The position numbers were made by a program, and so were the translations under genes. From Malikia granosa (GTDB lineage Bacteria; Pseudomonadota; Gammaproteobacteria; Burkholderiales; Burkholderiaceae_C), in NCBI RefSeq assembly GCF_002980595.1, contig NZ_PVLQ01000023.1, positions 62,001 through 126,000 on the forward strand: a stretch of 64,000 bases of DNA. The letters are read 5' to 3'. Below, piece after piece: positions 22,804 through 32,438 of this stretch. Within the stretch, counting starts at the first letter, position 1. The number at the start of each line of letters is the position of its first letter. The notes beneath the pieces are model-generated. The model worked only from the letters and a program-made list of their open reading frames with translations. It had not been told where the DNA came from and ran no database searches.

Positions 22804-24062
22804 CGGGCACCTCCACGCTGAAGAAAGAGCGGCTGGTAAGGTCGAACCTGTAAATCCCTTGCCACGATGATCCGCACCGGCAACCCCGGCCGCGCTGTCA
22901 GCGTCGGCTGGATGTTCATGTTGCGCCGGGTCATCTCCTGCCCCACTTGGTTCACACTGTCCTGCAGACCATCGCGCCCGGCAATGACGATGCGGTTGCC
23001 GTTCTGCCGATTCTCCGGCGCGGCCAACTCGGCGCCGATACCCAGCAGCGTGGTCAGCGCCGCCCCGGCAAAGATGCGGCCCCAATGCTGATCCACTTCA
23101 TCCTCCAACCCTGCGTAGCCCGCAGGATCGGTGCCGACAAGGTTGTCGAGCGTCAGCGAGGATGTGTCTGGCAAGATGATCCGGTTCCACACCATCTGCA
23201 CCCGGCTCTGCCCGAAGCTCACCTGGCTGTTGTATTTGCCCAAAATGCGCGAGCCCTGCGGAATCAGCAGGAACCTGCCCGTAGCCGTGTCATAGACCGG
23301 CTCCGTCACCGTGGCGATCACATCGCCCGGCAGGTCGGACTTGATGCCTGTGACCAGCGCCGCTGCGATCACCGTCCCGGCCATCACCTGGTACGGCGAG
23401 GCTGGCATTTGGAGATTGCCGGAATTGCGAGTCTCCTTGGAGCCGCCTTTCAGGAACGCCTCTTTCTGGTCTTGCCGGTTCTGCACGGTGGTGGGATCAC
23501 TGGGCTGGGCCGCCGTCGAGGCCGGACCGGCCGCCAGCGGATCGAACCCTGCCAAGGCGTTGGCCATGCCGGGTGCTCCGGGCGCCGCCTGCGCGACAGC
23601 GCCAGCGGCTTGGCCCGGCTTTCCCGAGCGGAAGAACACCGCCGAAGCCGCCGCCGCTTCGGCCTCCTTGCGCAAGGCGTCGTTGGGATCATGTCCCGGC
23701 GGCATGTAGGTGGGCTGCTGCGCCGCCACGATGGCCGGCCCCAGGTCGCCCGGCAGCGGCGGCCCCAGCTCGGGCGCCTTCGGCAGTTTCGAGTAATCGG
23801 ACGGCAACCCATCCAGCCCTTCGGACTTTGAGACCCGATCCACGTTGTACAGCTCGTTCTGCCAGCCTGCGCCGCGCCGGTGCGGCTGCAGGGCCCAGAT
23901 CGTGGCCCCGAGCACGGCGACCGACAGGCCGCCGGTGAGCATGGCCAGCGTGCGCCGGTTCAGGCGCGTGACCGGGCGCGGCTGGGCGCGCAACGCCATC
24001 GCTTCGGGCGCCGCCTTGCCCCCCTGAGAAGTGGCATGGTCGGGGGTGTTGTCTTGGCTCAT
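22800..24062 (-). CDS. trbI: Type IV secretion protein TrbI (VirB10-like)
   Basis: The 420-residue protein has a short cytoplasmic N terminus, one membrane helix (LAMLTGGLSVAVLGATIWAL) and a proline/alanine-rich periplasmic linker. A C-terminal VirB10 beta-barrel domain follows (about 205-410, with GTVIAAALVTGIKSDLPG and LIPQGSRILGKYNS). VirB10 proteins span both membranes and transmit ATP energy to the outer-membrane pore. The ATG at 24062 is preferred over an in-frame TTG at 24068. It begins two bases after trbG. Confidence 0.95.
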   Translation of the reverse strand: MSQDNTPDHATSQGGKAAPEAMALRAQPRPVTRLNRRTLAMLTGGLSVAVLGATIWALQPHRRGAGWQNELYNVDRVSKSEGLDGLPSDYSKLPKAPELGPPLPGDLGPAIVAAQQPTYMPPGHDPNDALRKEAEAAAASAVFFRSGKPGQAAGAVAQAAPGAPGMANALAGFDPLAAGPASTAAQPSDPTTVQNRQDQKEAFLKGGSKETRNSGNLQMPASPYQVMAGTVIAAALVTGIKSDLPGDVIATVTEPVYDTATGRFLLIPQGSRILGKYNSQVSFGQSRVQMVWNRIILPDTSSLTLDNLVGTDPAGYAGLEDEVDQHWGRIFAGAALTTLLGIGAELAAPENRQNGNRIVIAGRDGLQDSVNQVGQEMTRRNMNIQPTLTARPGLPVRIIVARDLQVRPYQPLFLQRGGAR

Positions 24063-24064
24063 GC

Positions 24065-25063
24065 TCAATTCCTCCGTGCCACGCCATCGGTGCGCTCAAT
24101 TCGCACCACGGCGCCCTTATCGCCACCCAGGCGCAGCTCGGCCGCACCAAACAGCCGATCCACGATGTAGTACGGCGAGCGGAAGCGGTAGTTCACCAGT
24201 TGTCCGTCGCCTTGCGCGCCGATCACGAACATTGGCGGTAGCTCGCCTTGAGCGATGCCCGCCGGAAACTGGATATAGACCTTCTCGCCATCGTCAAAGG
24301 CCCGCAACGGCTTCCACGGCGGATTGCTGCCGCTGACCGCGTAGCGGAAACGGATCTTCTCCAGCGACAGCCCGGCATCGACCGGCGCGGCGGCGCTGGC
24401 CGCTTGTGCCTGGCGCTGCAGGGCCAGCATCCTGTCCTTGGGGTATTCCCAGGACACCGAAGCCATCCATGTCTTCTCGGTCGAAGTCAGTTCTAGCAGG
24501 TAGGTGCGCCGACTGGTCGTGATGACCAAATTGGTCTTGAGGCCCGAGCGGATGGGCTTGACCATCACATTGACGCGCAGCGCATCGCCGCTGCCGCTCG
24601 ATGTGTCGCCCACGATCCAGCGCACCGTGTCACCGGCAGCCACCGTCACCAGTTCCTCGCCCGGCTGGAGCGCGATCACGGTCACGCGACCCACGGCCGC
24701 ATAGACCTGGTACAGCGCGCCATCAGTGAACGGCCAGACCTGGATGGCGTTCACATAGCCCTCGCGTGTGGGCGCAACACGGGCCTCCGTGTTCGCACGG
24801 GTCACGCGCACCTTCTCGTCGGGCGATTCCAGTGTGGCCTTGGCATCACCGGCCAGCGGCTTCATCTGTCCAGGCAGTGCCAGCACCTCGGGCACGGTCA
24901 CGACCTCCACGGGCTTCGGCGCCTCGGGCAGCGGCTGGGCCTGCACCGGCCCATCCAACGAGATGGATGGCGGCGGAGTCCCCTGCGTGGCGCAGCCCGA
25001 GAACAAAACGGTGGATGCCAGTAGGATCACAGGCAAGGCGGGTTTACGGAAATGTCCATTCAT
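24065..25063 (-). CDS. trbG: Type IV secretion protein TrbG (VirB9-like)
   Basis: The 332-residue outer-membrane-complex protein has a lipoprotein-type signal ending VLFSGC. VirB9/CagX features follow: VWPFTDGALYQVYAAVGRVT, VTVAAGDTVRWIVGDTSSG and, at the C terminus, NYRFRSPYYIVDRLF. The ATG at 25063 overlaps the TGA of trbF. A separate VirB7-type lipoprotein is not seen, so the lipid on TrbG may substitute for it. Confidence 0.95.
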   Translation of the reverse strand: MNGHFRKPALPVILLASTVLFSGCATQGTPPPSISLDGPVQAQPLPEAPKPVEVVTVPEVLALPGQMKPLAGDAKATLESPDEKVRVTRANTEARVAPTREGYVNAIQVWPFTDGALYQVYAAVGRVTVIALQPGEELVTVAAGDTVRWIVGDTSSGSGDALRVNVMVKPIRSGLKTNLVITTSRRTYLLELTSTEKTWMASVSWEYPKDRMLALQRQAQAASAAAPVDAGLSLEKIRFRYAVSGSNPPWKPLRAFDDGEKVYIQFPAGIAQGELPPMFVIGAQGDGQLVNYRFRSPYYIVDRLFGAAELRLGGDKGAVVRIERTDGVARRN

Positions 25064-25764
25064 GGTTTTGCTCCTTCGTTTCCTTCCAGCTCGCGGCTCC
25101 ACGCCAGCCCGTTGACGTAGATACCCAGCGGGTTCTTGCGCACGCGCTGCTCCGTGCGCGGGGTCTGCAGCACCGTGGAGATCACCGCGTTCCAGCGCTC
25201 GGTGCGATCCAGCGCGCCGTTGACGAAGCGCGTCTCGGTCCAGCGCACGTTGAAGGACTGGTCGCTGGCGCGGGTCACGCTGGACACCTGCACCGTCACC
25301 GACTCCTTGCCGATGCGCGAGAACGGATCAGCCACCCGCGCGTACTCATTGAGCACCACGGCGCCCTTGTCCGTGGTGTAGTCATAGGCATCGAGCCAGT
25401 TCTGCCGCACCACGATGGGGTCGATGGACAGCGAGCGCACCAGGCCGATGAAGCGGCCCAGGTGGTAAGCAATCTGCGCATCGCTGGGCTGGTACGGCGT
25501 GGCGGCTTCGCCGACAGCGCGCACCTGGCCCGCGTTGTCCACCTCGATCACGTAGGGCGTGACGATGGACTGCGCCGAGCGCCAGACCAGGCCGCCGGCC
25601 ATCAGCACCGCCAGCGTGAGGCAGCCGAAGGCCATAAGCCGCCAGTTCTTCGCCTGCACGCGGGCCGAGCCGATGCGGTCGTCCCAGACCTGGGCGGCGG
25701 ATTGGTACGGGGTGGCAGGCTGCGGCGTATCGGCGTAGCGCACCTGCGGTCGTTTGAATCGCAT
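25060..25764 (-). CDS. trbF: Type IV secretion protein TrbF (VirB8-like)
   Basis: The 234-residue protein has a short cytoplasmic part, a single helix (LMAFGCLTLAVLMAGGLVW) and a periplasmic VirB8 domain (SFNVRWTETRFVNGALDR, NPLGIYVNGLAWSREL). VirB8 proteins scaffold assembly of the channel at the inner membrane. It lies 11 bases after trbL and overlaps trbG by four bases. Confidence 0.95.
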   Translation of the reverse strand: MRFKRPQVRYADTPQPATPYQSAAQVWDDRIGSARVQAKNWRLMAFGCLTLAVLMAGGLVWRSAQSIVTPYVIEVDNAGQVRAVGEAATPYQPSDAQIAYHLGRFIGLVRSLSIDPIVVRQNWLDAYDYTTDKGAVVLNEYARVADPFSRIGKESVTVQVSSVTRASDQSFNVRWTETRFVNGALDRTERWNAVISTVLQTPRTEQRVRKNPLGIYVNGLAWSRELEGNEGAKP

Positions 25765-25775
25765 GGGAGTTCTCC

Positions 25776-27083
25776 TTATGAATCGGAATCACGAAGGCTT
25801 GGCCCCTGGCTGGAGCTGCCGCCGTCGCCGCCGCGCAGCGTGTGGGCGGCCGTGGTCGCGGCATGGGTGAGCTGCTGCCTGCGGTGCAGGCGCTTGGCCC
25901 AGGCAGGCTGTTCGTTGGATGGAGGCGCATCTGCGGCATCAGCGCCAGATGCCGGCGCCTCATCCGGCCGGAAGGCCGCTGCCACGCGCTCCTTCATCGA
26001 GCGTGCGCCGTCGGCTACCTTTTGCCCGGCGGTCTTGGCCACGTTGCCCGCGCCAGCGGCAGCGCCTTGGATGCCACTGCCTGCGGCCGTAGAGCCAGCA
26101 TCGAAAGCCGCCTTGGCGCCGCGCGCGCCGCCGGCCGCAAGGCGGGCTGCACCAGGTGCCATCCGCGCCCCTGCAGCCACGGCGCTGCCGACGCCAGCAG
26201 CCGCAGCCCCGACGCCAATGGCAGCGCCTGCGGCCCCCAGCGTTGCTCCGGCCATCGCACCGGCTCCAAGCTGTGGCCCGCCGGACACCAGCCCGGTGGC
26301 AATGCCCGGCCCGAAGATGCCCAGGGCCAGCATGGACAGCGAAGCCAGCATGATGACCAGCGCCTGGTCGATGGAGGGCTCGGCACCTGCGGGAATCCTG
26401 AACTCGGCAAACAGCCCGGTGCCGATCCCCACGATGACCGCGAGCACCAGCACCTTGATGCCCGAAGACACCACATTGCCCAGCACCTTCTCGGCCAGGA
26501 ACGCCGTCTTGTTCCAGAGGGCGAACGGCACCAACACGAAGCCCGCGAGCGTGGTCAGCTTGAACTCGATCAGCGTCACGAAGAGCTGCACCGCCAGCAC
26601 GAAGAAGCACAGGAGGACGATGCCCCACGCGAGGAACAGCACCACGATGGAGGTGATGTTGACGAACACCTCCGGGAAGCCCGCCATCTGCTTGATCTGC
26701 TCCAGGATGGGGGCCGCCGCGTCGATGCCGGTCTTGGCCAGCCGCCCCGGCTGCAGGAAGTTGCCCATGCTCACGCTGGAACCGCTGGCCGTCAGGCCCA
26801 GCCCCGCGAAAGAGCGAAACACCACGCCCGCGAGCATGTTGAAGTTGCCGATGATGTAGGCGAAGGCGCCCACATAGAGCACCTTGCGGATCAGCTTGGC
26901 GATCACGTCCTCGCCCTGGCCGCTGGCATGGCCCATCGCCCAGAACAGTCCGGCGAGCGTCATGTCGATGACGATCAGCGTGGCTGTCAGAAACGCCACC
27001 TCGCCCTGCAGCAGCCCAAAGCCCGAGTCGATGTAGCGCGAGAAAACATCGAGAAAGCGGTCGATGACCGATACGTCGTTCAT
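25776..27083 (-). CDS. trbL: Type IV secretion protein TrbL (VirB6-like)
   Basis: The 435-residue protein has several membrane helices in its first 250 residues (for example IVVLFLAWGIVLLCFFVLAV). It then has a long Ala/Gly-rich stretch and a hydrophilic tail. This is the normal TrbL layout. VirB6-type proteins form part of the inner-membrane channel through which DNA passes. It lies 12 bases after trbJ. Confidence 0.93.
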   Translation of the reverse strand: MNDVSVIDRFLDVFSRYIDSGFGLLQGEVAFLTATLIVIDMTLAGLFWAMGHASGQGEDVIAKLIRKVLYVGAFAYIIGNFNMLAGVVFRSFAGLGLTASGSSVSMGNFLQPGRLAKTGIDAAAPILEQIKQMAGFPEVFVNITSIVVLFLAWGIVLLCFFVLAVQLFVTLIEFKLTTLAGFVLVPFALWNKTAFLAEKVLGNVVSSGIKVLVLAVIVGIGTGLFAEFRIPAGAEPSIDQALVIMLASLSMLALGIFGPGIATGLVSGGPQLGAGAMAGATLGAAGAAIGVGAAAAGVGSAVAAGARMAPGAARLAAGGARGAKAAFDAGSTAAGSGIQGAAAGAGNVAKTAGQKVADGARSMKERVAAAFRPDEAPASGADAADAPPSNEQPAWAKRLHRRQQLTHAATTAAHTLRGGDGGSSSQGPSLRDSDS

Positions 27084-27095
27084 GGCCCGGCCCCG

Positions 27096-27833
27096 TCAGC
27101 GGTTGTAGAAATCGACGGGGTGCGGCGTGTATGGCGTTCCAGAGCCCAGAAAGCGCCGCGTGATTTCGCGCCCGCGCTCCGTGGCCGCGGCCTGCCGCGC
27201 CTGCTCCAGCGATACGGCGCGATCCTGCGTGAGCTGCAAGCGTTGCGTCTGGATCGACTGCTTGGCCTGCAGGGCCAGCAACTGGTTCATGGCCTGCATC
27301 GCTTGCAGCGCGCCCACGGCCGATTGGCTCTTACCCACGAGGTCAGCCAGCACGGCCTCGTCATCCTTGAGGTTCTGCGAGGCCTGGGCCTGCATCTGCA
27401 TCGCGGTCTGCAGGCTGGTGAGCGTGTTCTTCCAGCGTTCCTGCGTGTCCCGGTACATCTGGTCGCCGCTCACGGTGGCAGCGTACTGCTCGGGATACAG
27501 GCGCTTGAACTCCTTGTCCATGTTCGTCACGTCGTAGGCCAGGCCCTTGGCCTGGTCGATCAGCCGCTGGGTCAACGCCAGGTTGGCGCGCAACTGACCG
27601 ACCACGCTGGATGGCAAGCTCGCCAGGTTGCGCGCCTGGTTCTCCAACATCTTGGCCTCGTTCTGCAACTGCTTGATCTGGTTGTAGAGCTGCTGCAGCG
27701 TCTGGATGGCCGTCAGCATGTTCTGCACGAAGTTGGACGGATCGAACACGATGAGGGCCGCCGCGGGCTGGGCGAACATCAGGGAGCCGGTCAGGACGGC
27801 GGCGATTGCGGCGGGAAGGATGCGGGTTTTCAT
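27096..27833 (-). CDS. trbJ: Type IV secretion protein TrbJ (VirB5-like)
   Basis: The 245-residue protein has a signal peptide ending QPAAA and the TrbJ start IVFDPSNFVQNMLTAIQTLQ. A long helical, Gln-rich body follows. VirB5/TrbJ proteins are minor pilus components involved in recipient contact, and some TrbJ proteins are linked to entry exclusion. The ATG at 27833 overlaps the TGA of trbE. No trbK gene lies between trbJ and trbL, as is usual in this ICE family. Confidence 0.93.
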   Translation of the reverse strand: MKTRILPAAIAAVLTGSLMFAQPAAALIVFDPSNFVQNMLTAIQTLQQLYNQIKQLQNEAKMLENQARNLASLPSSVVGQLRANLALTQRLIDQAKGLAYDVTNMDKEFKRLYPEQYAATVSGDQMYRDTQERWKNTLTSLQTAMQMQAQASQNLKDDEAVLADLVGKSQSAVGALQAMQAMNQLLALQAKQSIQTQRLQLTQDRAVSLEQARQAAATERGREITRRFLGSGTPYTPHPVDFYNR

Positions 27834-30277
27834 GGTGAGTTCTCCTGCGGGTGGGAAGGAAACGAGGACAGCAGTTCGGCGGCCCAATGCAGGCCGCGAT
27901 GGCGCAGCCAGGTGGCCGCGAACGGGGTGGAAGCGGAAGATGTGGAGGTGGTGGCGGCAGCGAGCACCGCGTCGATGTCGCGCTGGTCTTGCGGCGTGGA
28001 CGCACCCGCGAAGGCCAAGGTCGCGGCGCCCAGGTCGAGGTCGAACAGGCGATTGCCGAGACGCGACTGGTAGTAGTAGTCCCGCTTGGGCTGTGCAGTC
28101 GCCACGATCTCGATCTGGCGGCTGTTGAGCCCGAAGCCTTCGTAGATCGTGCGAATCTGCGGCTCGGTCGCCTGCGGGTTGGGCAGGAAGATGCGGCTCG
28201 CGCAGCTCTCGATGATGGCCGGCGCGATGCTCGAATCCTTGATGTCCGCCAGGCTCTGCGTGGCAAAGATGACGCTGACGTTCTTCTTCCTGAGCGTCTT
28301 GAGCCACTGGCGGATGTGCGCCGCAAACACCGGGTCATCGAGAAACAGCCACGCTTCGTCGAGGATCAGCAGCGTCGGCGCACCGTCAAAGCGTTCATCG
28401 AAGCGCGCAAAGAGGTAATGCAGCACGGCCATGACAGCGGCCTTGCTGTGCATCAGTTCCTCCATCTCGAAGCACTGCACGGAACCAGCGCCCAGGCGAT
28501 CCGAATCCGCATCCAGCAACTTGCCGTGTGCGCCACCTAGCACATAGGGCGCCAGCGCTTGCCGCAGTGCGTTCGATTGCAGCAAGACGGAAAGCCCGGT
28601 CATCGTGCGCTGCTCCAGCGGAGCACCGGCGAGACTGCCGAGTGCCGACCAGATGGCCACCTTCTCGTCGGGGCCGACCGCGACACCCTCATGCCGCAAG
28701 CGGCCTTCGAGCCATTCGGCCGCCCAGGTGCGATAGCCCTCGCGGTCGATGCGGGCGAGCGGCTGGAAGGCAATTTCTCCATCCGTGCCCAGGTCGTAGT
28801 GCTCGCCGCCCAGGCCCAGGATGGTGGCGCGCATCGAGCGCCCCATGTCGAAGGCGAAGATGCGCGAGCCGCGATAACGACGGAACTGCATCGCCAAGGT
28901 GGCGAGCAAGACCGACTTGCCCATGCCCGTGGGGCCGGCCACCAAGGTATGGCCCACGTCGCCAATGTGCGTCACCAGCCGGAACGGCGTTGCCCCCTCG
29001 GTGCGCGTGACGATCAGCGGCGGGCCGTCGAGGTGGTCGTTCTTCTCCGGCCCGGCCCATACGGCGGACACCGGCATCAGATGTGCCAGATTCAGCGTCG
29101 AGATGATGGGCTGGCGCACGTTCGCGTAGGCGTGCCCCGGAATCGACGATAGCCAGGCATCCACGGCATTGAGCGTTTCGGGGATCGTCACAAAGCCGCG
29201 CCCCTGGATGACGCGTTCCACCATGCGCAGCTTCTCATCGGCCTTCGCCGGGTCGGCATCGAGCACCGTCACCGTGGTGGTGACATAGCCGAAGGCCACT
29301 TGGTCGCTGCCCAGCTCCTGCAACGCCGCATCGGCATCCGCCGATTTTTTGCTCGCGTCGGTATCGACCAGCGGGGTTTCCTGCTGGAAGATGGTTTCGC
29401 GCAGCAATGCGATGACGTTCTTGCGCTTGGCGAACCATTGGCGGCGCAGGCGGGAAAGCTCCTTTTCCGCATCGGCTTTGTCGAGGCACAGGAACCGGGT
29501 TGACCAGCGATACGCAAAGCCGAGGCGGTTGAGGTCATCCAGAATCCCCGGCCAGGTCGAGGTCGGGAAGCCGCGCACCGTCGCCACGCGCAGGTGCTGA
29601 TCGCCCAGCATGGGCGCCAGCCCGCCAATGAGCGCGGAATCGGCCAGCAGCGCATCGAGATGGAATGGCACTTCCGGCACACCGACGCGATAGCACCGCG
29701 TGGAGATGGTCGAGTGCAGGTAGGTCAGCGTCTGGCTGTCATCGAGCCACGCGATCTCCGGCATCACGCCATCGAGCAGGTCAAAGATGCGATCCGTTTC
29801 CGCGACGAAGGCCGTCAGGCGCTCGCGCCAGTCCACGCCTTCGGTCGGACGGTTCTCGTAGAGCAGGCCCGCCGCGCGGGCGCGTGCCTCCTCGGGCGGC
29901 AGATACATCAGCGTCAGGTGGTAGCCGCTCTCGAAGTGGTTGCCCGAGTCCTGGAAGGCGGCGCGGCGTTCCTCGTCTACCAGCCACGACAGCGGCTCGG
30001 GAAACTCCGAGTGCGGGTAGTTGGCGGCGGGCCGGCGCTCGGCTTCGATGAACAAGGCCCAGCCCGAACCCAGCCTGCGCAACGCGTTGTTCAATCGTGC
30101 TGACGTAGAGATCAGCTCGCCCTGCGTGGCACTGTCGAGGTCGGGGCCACGAAAGCGCGCCGTGCGCTGGAACGAGCCATCCTTGTTCAGCACGACGCCC
30201 GGCGCAACCAGCCCGGCCCAGGGCAGCCAGTCGGCCAGCAATGCGGGCCGCTGGCGGTATTCGGCAAGGTTCAGCAT
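27830..30277 (-). CDS. trbE: Type IV secretion ATPase TrbE (VirB4-like)
   Basis: The 815-residue ATPase begins MLNLAEYRQRPALLADWLPW. It has the CagE/TrbE N-terminal domain and a C-terminal ATPase with Walker A GPTGMGKS and Walker B LLILDEAWLFLDD. It powers pilus assembly and substrate transfer. The chosen start at 30277 begins the family sequence; the frame continues upstream to 30379, but only inside trbD. Confidence 0.96.
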   Translation of the reverse strand: MLNLAEYRQRPALLADWLPWAGLVAPGVVLNKDGSFQRTARFRGPDLDSATQGELISTSARLNNALRRLGSGWALFIEAERRPAANYPHSEFPEPLSWLVDEERRAAFQDSGNHFESGYHLTLMYLPPEEARARAAGLLYENRPTEGVDWRERLTAFVAETDRIFDLLDGVMPEIAWLDDSQTLTYLHSTISTRCYRVGVPEVPFHLDALLADSALIGGLAPMLGDQHLRVATVRGFPTSTWPGILDDLNRLGFAYRWSTRFLCLDKADAEKELSRLRRQWFAKRKNVIALLRETIFQQETPLVDTDASKKSADADAALQELGSDQVAFGYVTTTVTVLDADPAKADEKLRMVERVIQGRGFVTIPETLNAVDAWLSSIPGHAYANVRQPIISTLNLAHLMPVSAVWAGPEKNDHLDGPPLIVTRTEGATPFRLVTHIGDVGHTLVAGPTGMGKSVLLATLAMQFRRYRGSRIFAFDMGRSMRATILGLGGEHYDLGTDGEIAFQPLARIDREGYRTWAAEWLEGRLRHEGVAVGPDEKVAIWSALGSLAGAPLEQRTMTGLSVLLQSNALRQALAPYVLGGAHGKLLDADSDRLGAGSVQCFEMEELMHSKAAVMAVLHYLFARFDERFDGAPTLLILDEAWLFLDDPVFAAHIRQWLKTLRKKNVSVIFATQSLADIKDSSIAPAIIESCASRIFLPNPQATEPQIRTIYEGFGLNSRQIEIVATAQPKRDYYYQSRLGNRLFDLDLGAATLAFAGASTPQDQRDIDAVLAAATTSTSSASTPFAATWLRHRGLHWAAELLSSFPSHPQENSP

Positions 30278-30287
30278 GGCATTCCCC

Positions 30288-30572
30288 TCACACGTCCAGC
30301 AGCGGCCGGTGCTTGATGTGGCGGGCGAAGACCTGCATGAACTGCGGATCGACGCGCGCGCCCCAAACCGCCAGCGCATGACCGACGATCCAGAGCACCA
30401 CGCCGGGAATCCACATCTGCAAGCCCAGGCCCACGGCAGCGGCCAAGGTGCCGTTGGTGATGGCCACGGTGCGCGGAGCGCCGCCCATCAAAATCGGCTC
30501 GGTCAGCGAGCGATGCAGCGGCACCTCAAAGCCGGGAGCGAAGCCCTGCACGCCATCGTGGGCCGCGTTCAT
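30288..30572 (-). CDS. trbD: Type IV secretion protein TrbD (VirB3-like)
   Basis: The 94-residue protein starts with a polar region (FEVPLHRSLTEPILMGGAPR), then has two adjacent membrane segments (AAAVGLGLQMWIPGVVLWIVGHA). This is the VirB3 pattern. VirB3 proteins work with VirB4 at the inner membrane. The ATG at 30572 overlaps the TGA of trbC. Confidence 0.94.
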   Translation of the reverse strand: MNAAHDGVQGFAPGFEVPLHRSLTEPILMGGAPRTVAITNGTLAAAVGLGLQMWIPGVVLWIVGHALAVWGARVDPQFMQVFARHIKHRPLLDV

Positions 30573-30952
30573 ACGACGGCCCCGCCCGAGAAGCTGAAGA
30601 ACGACAGGAAGAACGAGGACGCGGCAAACGCGATCGACAGACCGAAGACGATCTGGATCAGCTTGCGGAACCCGCCCGAGGTATCGCCGAAGGCCAGCGC
30701 CAGGCCCGTGGCGATGATGATGATGACCGCGATGATCCGGGCCACCGGCCCCTGGATGGATTCGAGGATGGATTGCAGCGGCCCTTCCCAGGGCATCGAG
30801 GAACCCGCGGCCTGGGCGGTGCCCGCAAGCAGCAGCATCAGCGCCGCGAGCATCAAGCCTTGCATGGCCGGGCGAGCCAGGTTATCCAGCCGCGCGGGCC
30901 GGCGAAGAGGATTTGCGGAAGTACGGAAAGCAGGAACGATCATCTGCGTCAT
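30569..30952 (-). CDS. trbC: Conjugative pilin TrbC (VirB2-like)
   Basis: The 127-residue prepilin has a long leader ending LLLAGTAQAA and then two membrane helices (RIIAVIIIIATGLALAFG and IVFGLSIAFAASSFFLSF) separated by a short polar loop. It is processed to the conjugative pilus subunit. The leader carries a basic N terminus typical of TrbC in this ICE family. It overlaps trbB and trbD by four bases each. Confidence 0.94.
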   Translation of the reverse strand: MTQMIVPAFRTSANPLRRPARLDNLARPAMQGLMLAALMLLLAGTAQAAGSSMPWEGPLQSILESIQGPVARIIAVIIIIATGLALAFGDTSGGFRKLIQIVFGLSIAFAASSFFLSFFSFSGGAVV

Positions 30953-31986
30953 GGCAGTTCTCCAGAGTGGTCAGGGGACGGGGAGGAAAGGTCGGACTGC
31001 GGCAGCAGCTCCGGGAATGGAGCCTCCAGTGCATCCGCCAGTTGGTAGCCCACGCCATCGAAGCCGACGACGCGGGCGATGCTCTCGATGCGGCGCTTGC
31101 GCCCGCGCCCGGCGATGTGGATGACCACATTGACCGCTTCCGCGATCAGCGCACGGGGCGGGTTCACCGCCACTTCGAGAATCAGTTGCTCCAGGCGCAG
31201 CAATGCGCCCAGCGCGGAGCCGGCGTGGATGGTGGCGACGCCGCCTGGATGGCCGGTGCCCCAGACCTTGATGAGATCCAGCGCCTCGGCGCCGCGCACC
31301 TCGCCGACGACGACACGATCCGGGCGCAGGCGCATCGAAGACCGCACCAGCTCGGTCATGGACACCACGCCCTGGCGTGTGCGCAGCGGTACGTGGTCGC
31401 GGGCTGCGCATTGCAGCTCCACCGTGTCTTCGAGCACCAGCACGCGGTCGCCGGTGGCGGCGATCTCGGCCAGCAACGCATTGGCCAGGGTGGTCTTGCC
31501 GGTACTCGTCCCACCGGCGATCAGGATGTTCTGGCGCTCGCGCACAGCGCGCACCAGCAGGCCCGCCTGTGCGGCGGTCATCATCCCGTCCTCGATGTAG
31601 CGCGACAACGGGATCACGCCGAAGGCGCGCTTGCGCAGCGCGAAGGCTGGCCCCGGTGCAGCGGGCGGCAGGATGCCCTCGAAGCGTTCGCCGGTTTCCG
31701 GCAGCTCGGCTGTCAGCAGTGGCTGACCCCGATGCACTTCGGCGCCGACGTGGGCAGCCACGAGGCGGATGATGCGTTCGCCATCGGCCTCGGACAGCTC
31801 CACGCCCATCGGCGCGCGGCCCGTGGACAGGCGATCCACCCAGAGCGTCCGGTCGGGATTGAGCATGATTTCCACCACGTCCGGGTCTTCGAGCGCGGCA
31901 GCGATCAGCGGCCCCATTGCCGTGCGCAGCATCTGGATGCGGCGATCCAGCGATGTGGCCGTGAAGGAGGAAGGAACGGCGCTCAT
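30949..31986 (-). CDS. trbB: Type IV secretion ATPase TrbB (VirB11-like)
   Basis: The 345-residue hexameric ATPase has Walker A GGTSTGKTT, an Asp box LVLEDTVELQC and Walker B LRPDRVVVGEVRGAEALDLI, plus the His box GHPGGVATIHAGSA. It drives pilus biogenesis and channel opening. The start overlaps the end of the CopG-like gene. Confidence 0.96.
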   Translation of the reverse strand: MSAVPSSFTATSLDRRIQMLRTAMGPLIAAALEDPDVVEIMLNPDRTLWVDRLSTGRAPMGVELSEADGERIIRLVAAHVGAEVHRGQPLLTAELPETGERFEGILPPAAPGPAFALRKRAFGVIPLSRYIEDGMMTAAQAGLLVRAVRERQNILIAGGTSTGKTTLANALLAEIAATGDRVLVLEDTVELQCAARDHVPLRTRQGVVSMTELVRSSMRLRPDRVVVGEVRGAEALDLIKVWGTGHPGGVATIHAGSALGALLRLEQLILEVAVNPPRALIAEAVNVVIHIAGRGRKRRIESIARVVGFDGVGYQLADALEAPFPELLPQSDLSSPSPDHSGELP

Positions 31987-32438
31987 GAGGCTCGCTCCTG
32001 TGCTTCGGCCGTGTCCGCCATCCGCATCGGATCGGGATTCAGTTCGTCCACCACGTCGCGCACCAGACTGCGCCCACGCAGCAGGTGGCGGCCAAGCTGT
32101 TCGACAAACTGCTCGAAGCGGGCCTTACCCTGGGCGCGGGCGGCGTCCTGATGGGCCTCGGGAACAGGTGTGCTGACGGTCAGGAAGTAGCGGATGAACA
32201 GCGCCAGCGTTTCGATGGCAATGTTCTGGTCGCGCTCCAGGCGCTCGGCGTGGCGCGACAGGCGATCCAGTCGCTTGGCGATGGCGGCTTCGCGCTGGTC
32301 GCCAGCGTCGGGCGACAGCCACGATGCAAGCGCTGCCGCGACGATGCTGGACTTGGACACGCCCTTGGCGGCGGCCAGTTCGTCGAGCCGCCTGGCGTGC
32401 TCGGGCTGGATGAAGAGATTCAAGCGGTGCTGACTCAT
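31983..32438 (-). CDS. CopG-like ribbon-helix-helix protein of the trb operon
   Basis: The 151-residue protein begins with a ribbon-helix-helix motif (HRLNLFIQPEHARRLDELAA then VSKSSIVAAALASWL). A helical extension of about 100 residues follows. Similar proteins lie between traG and trbB in Tn4371-type elements. It may regulate the operon or aid relaxosome contact. It overlaps both neighbours by four bases. Confidence 0.8.
   Translation of the reverse strand: MSQHRLNLFIQPEHARRLDELAAAKGVSKSSIVAAALASWLSPDAGDQREAAIAKRLDRLSRHAERLERDQNIAIETLALFIRYFLTVSTPVPEAHQDAARAQGKARFEQFVEQLGRHLLRGRSLVRDVVDELNPDPMRMADTAEAQERAS

Noticed and set aside
22433-22816. Minus-strand frame over the DUF2274 gene and the gap beyond it
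   Set aside because: It is out of frame with the recognised DUF2274 protein and has no family features.
24766-28073. Long plus-strand open frames of about 700 codons across the trb genes
   Set aside because: They lie antisense to well-supported trb genes, have unusual Ala/Arg/His-rich composition and no family features. They result from high GC and codon bias.
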